Source: Tenacibaculum tangerinum | Lineage (GTDB): Bacteria > Bacteroidota > Bacteroidia > Flavobacteriales > Flavobacteriaceae | Length of the DNA: 64,000 bases | Direction of reading: 5' to 3' | Assembly: GCF_029853675.1 (NCBI RefSeq) | Contig: NZ_CP122539.1 | Location: forward strand, 248,001 to 312,000 | Shown here: piece by piece, positions 63,002 through 64,000 of the stretch | Position numbering within the stretch: the stretch's first letter is position 1 | Layout: each line of letters opens with the position of its first letter | The notes under the pieces: model-generated | Seen by the model: only the letters and a program-made list of their open reading frames with translations | Databases searched by the model: none | Told to the model about the DNA's origin: nothing | Program-made: the position numbers and the translations under genes

Positions 63002-64000
63002 AAGTAGTAATCGTTACTTATTATTGGCCACCTGCTGGTGGACCGGGTGTACAGCGTTGGTTAAAGTTTGTAAAATACTTACGAAATTTTAATATTGAAC
63101 CAGTTGTTTTTACAGCAGAAAATGCCAGTTATCCAATAACTGATGTTTCCCTCGAAAAAGAGGTTCCTGAAGGAATAGAAGTGCTAAAATGCCCTATAAT
63201 AGAACCCAACGGAATTTTATCAAAAATTAAAAAGAAAGACACGCAAAAAAGTTTAGGCTTTTTAAACCCCAATCCAACTTTTTTAGACAAAGCCTTACTG
63301 TATATTAGAGCAAATTATTTTATACCAGATGCACGGAAATTCTGGGTTCGTCCATCAGTTGCCATGTTAAAAAAATATCTTTTTGAAAATAAAATTGATG
63401 TTTTAATAACTACAGGACCTCCCTTTAGTGTTCATCTTATAGGCTTGCAATTAAAGCAACAGTTAAATCTAAAATGGATAGCCGATTTTAGAGACCCTTG
63501 GACGAGCGTAGATTATTTTCACTTATTACCGCTAACAAAAAAATCATTAAAAAAACACTATTTCTTAGAAGAGAAAGTGGTAAAAGAAGCAGATGGAATA
63601 TTGATGGTGAGTAACGAAGCAAAAAAGAAATATGAAAAGAAAGCTAAAAATATAACCGTAATAACCAATGGTTTCGATGATGATGGAGAGGAGCGGTTAA
63701 AAGAAGTTGTTATCGATACAAAGTTTACGCTTACATACATAGGAATGATGAATGCTGAGAGAAATCCTGAAAATTTATGGGATGTATTGTCAGAACTATC
63801 AAAAGAACATAAAGAATTTGCAGATGATTTTGTGCTCAGGTTTGTAGGCAAAGTTGATGAGGTGATTTCAAAAAAAATAAGAGCAAGCCATGTAAAAAAT
63901 ATAGAAGAAGTGGGATATGTTCCGCATCATAAAGCGAAAGAATACCAGCAGCAAACGCAAGTTTTATTAATAGTTGTAAACGATTATCCGAGTGCAAAAG
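62998..64000 (+). CDS. Glycosyltransferase, 5' part (cut by window edge)
   Basis: An open frame of 334 codons running off the right edge. Starts at TTG 62998, which overlaps the preceding TGA; the second residue is already the first strand, KVVIVTYYWPPAGGPGVQRWLKFVKYL. Later segments include LITTGPPFSVHLIGLQL, WIADFRDPWTSVDYF, ADGILMVSNEAKKKYEKKA, VITNGFDDDGEE and LTYIGMMNAERNP, typical of GT-B glycosyltransferases. It belongs to the same cluster as the two preceding genes. Confidence 0.88.
   Translation, partial: MKVVIVTYYWPPAGGPGVQRWLKFVKYLRNFNIEPVVFTAENASYPITDVSLEKEVPEGIEVLKCPIIEPNGILSKIKKKDTQKSLGFLNPNPTFLDKALLYIRANYFIPDARKFWVRPSVAMLKKYLFENKIDVLITTGPPFSVHLIGLQLKQQLNLKWIADFRDPWTSVDYFHLLPLTKKSLKKHYFLEEKVVKEADGILMVSNEAKKKYEKKAKNITVITNGFDDDGEERLKEVVIDTKFTLTYIGMMNAERNPENLWDVLSELSKEHKEFADDFVLRFVGKVDEVISKKIRASHVKNIEEVGYVPHHKAKEYQQQTQVLLIVVNDYPSAK

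Overview
The window is chromosomal DNA from a member of the Bacteroidota, almost certainly a marine-type Flavobacteriaceae (a Tenacibaculum or Polaribacter-like genus would fit; the genus is inference). The signs are a strongly AT-rich sequence, -7 promoter boxes of the TAnnTTTG type instead of -10 TATAAT, no Shine-Dalgarno motifs, and many families typical of this phylum: DUF2795, DUF6913, DUF4834, PorD/DUF4835, 2TM/LytTR signalling, YfhO, an N-terminally extended GAPDH, and NADH-type FabI. The content is mostly housekeeping. I see no phage, insertion sequence, CRISPR array, rRNA or tRNA.

Layout. 1-2761 (minus): 5' part of secA, a DUF2795 protein, a cobalamin adenosyltransferase and a YbgC-like thioesterase. 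2934-5558 (plus): dnaA, a low-molecular-weight phosphatase and an RsmI-like methyltransferase, followed by ten copies of a heptamer. 5897-9010 (minus): a lysozyme-like exported protein, mltG, a GNAT enzyme and dapF. 9148-30803 (nearly all plus): an HtrA/DegP protease behind a phased repeat array, GAPDH, small exported proteins, ligA, an unknown protein, a YhhN protein, an M48 protease and a YwqG protein, a phytase-like lipoprotein, DUF6913-dapA, ferritin, an orphan double-glycine peptide, bamD-rpoZ-coaBC-porD, recN, fabI and a glycosyltransferase. 30851-35321 (minus): M16 peptidase, ArsC-like protein and prfB, with a 30-bp terminator duplicated on both sides of the peptidase and a second heptamer array next to prfB.

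35358-44419: threonine aldolase, a small barrel protein, an ECF sigma factor with a membrane partner, DUF2141, then an operon of a histidine kinase fused to a 2TM domain, four more free-standing 2TM proteins and a LytTR response regulator; then a flavodoxin-like protein, a twice-frameshifted PPK2 gene and a DEDD exonuclease. 44508-56495: a CarboxypepD_reg protein, a conserved hypothetical, a frameshifted GH3/beta-lactamase-fold gene, PlsC, a BASS transporter, DUF4159, a membrane AraC-type regulator preceded by a 0.55-kb hairpin-rich gene-free stretch, rsmE, a GNAT enzyme, and a barrel protein with a repetitive charged tail. 56634-64000: DUF4834, YfhO, a TPR-AraC regulator, and the start of a surface-polysaccharide cluster (methyltransferase, two glycosyltransferases, the last cut by the window end).

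Functional themes are the cell envelope (SecA, BamD, PorD, MltG, HtrA, DapA/DapF, PlsC, GH3, glycosyltransferases) and signalling across the inner membrane (2TM/LytTR, ECF sigma, two membrane AraC regulators). The least explained items are the 2TM array, the orphan GG-leader peptide, the helically phased GTTAAA array before htrA, three frameshifts that all sit in A7 tracts, and the hairpin-rich region at 51.5-52.0 kb.
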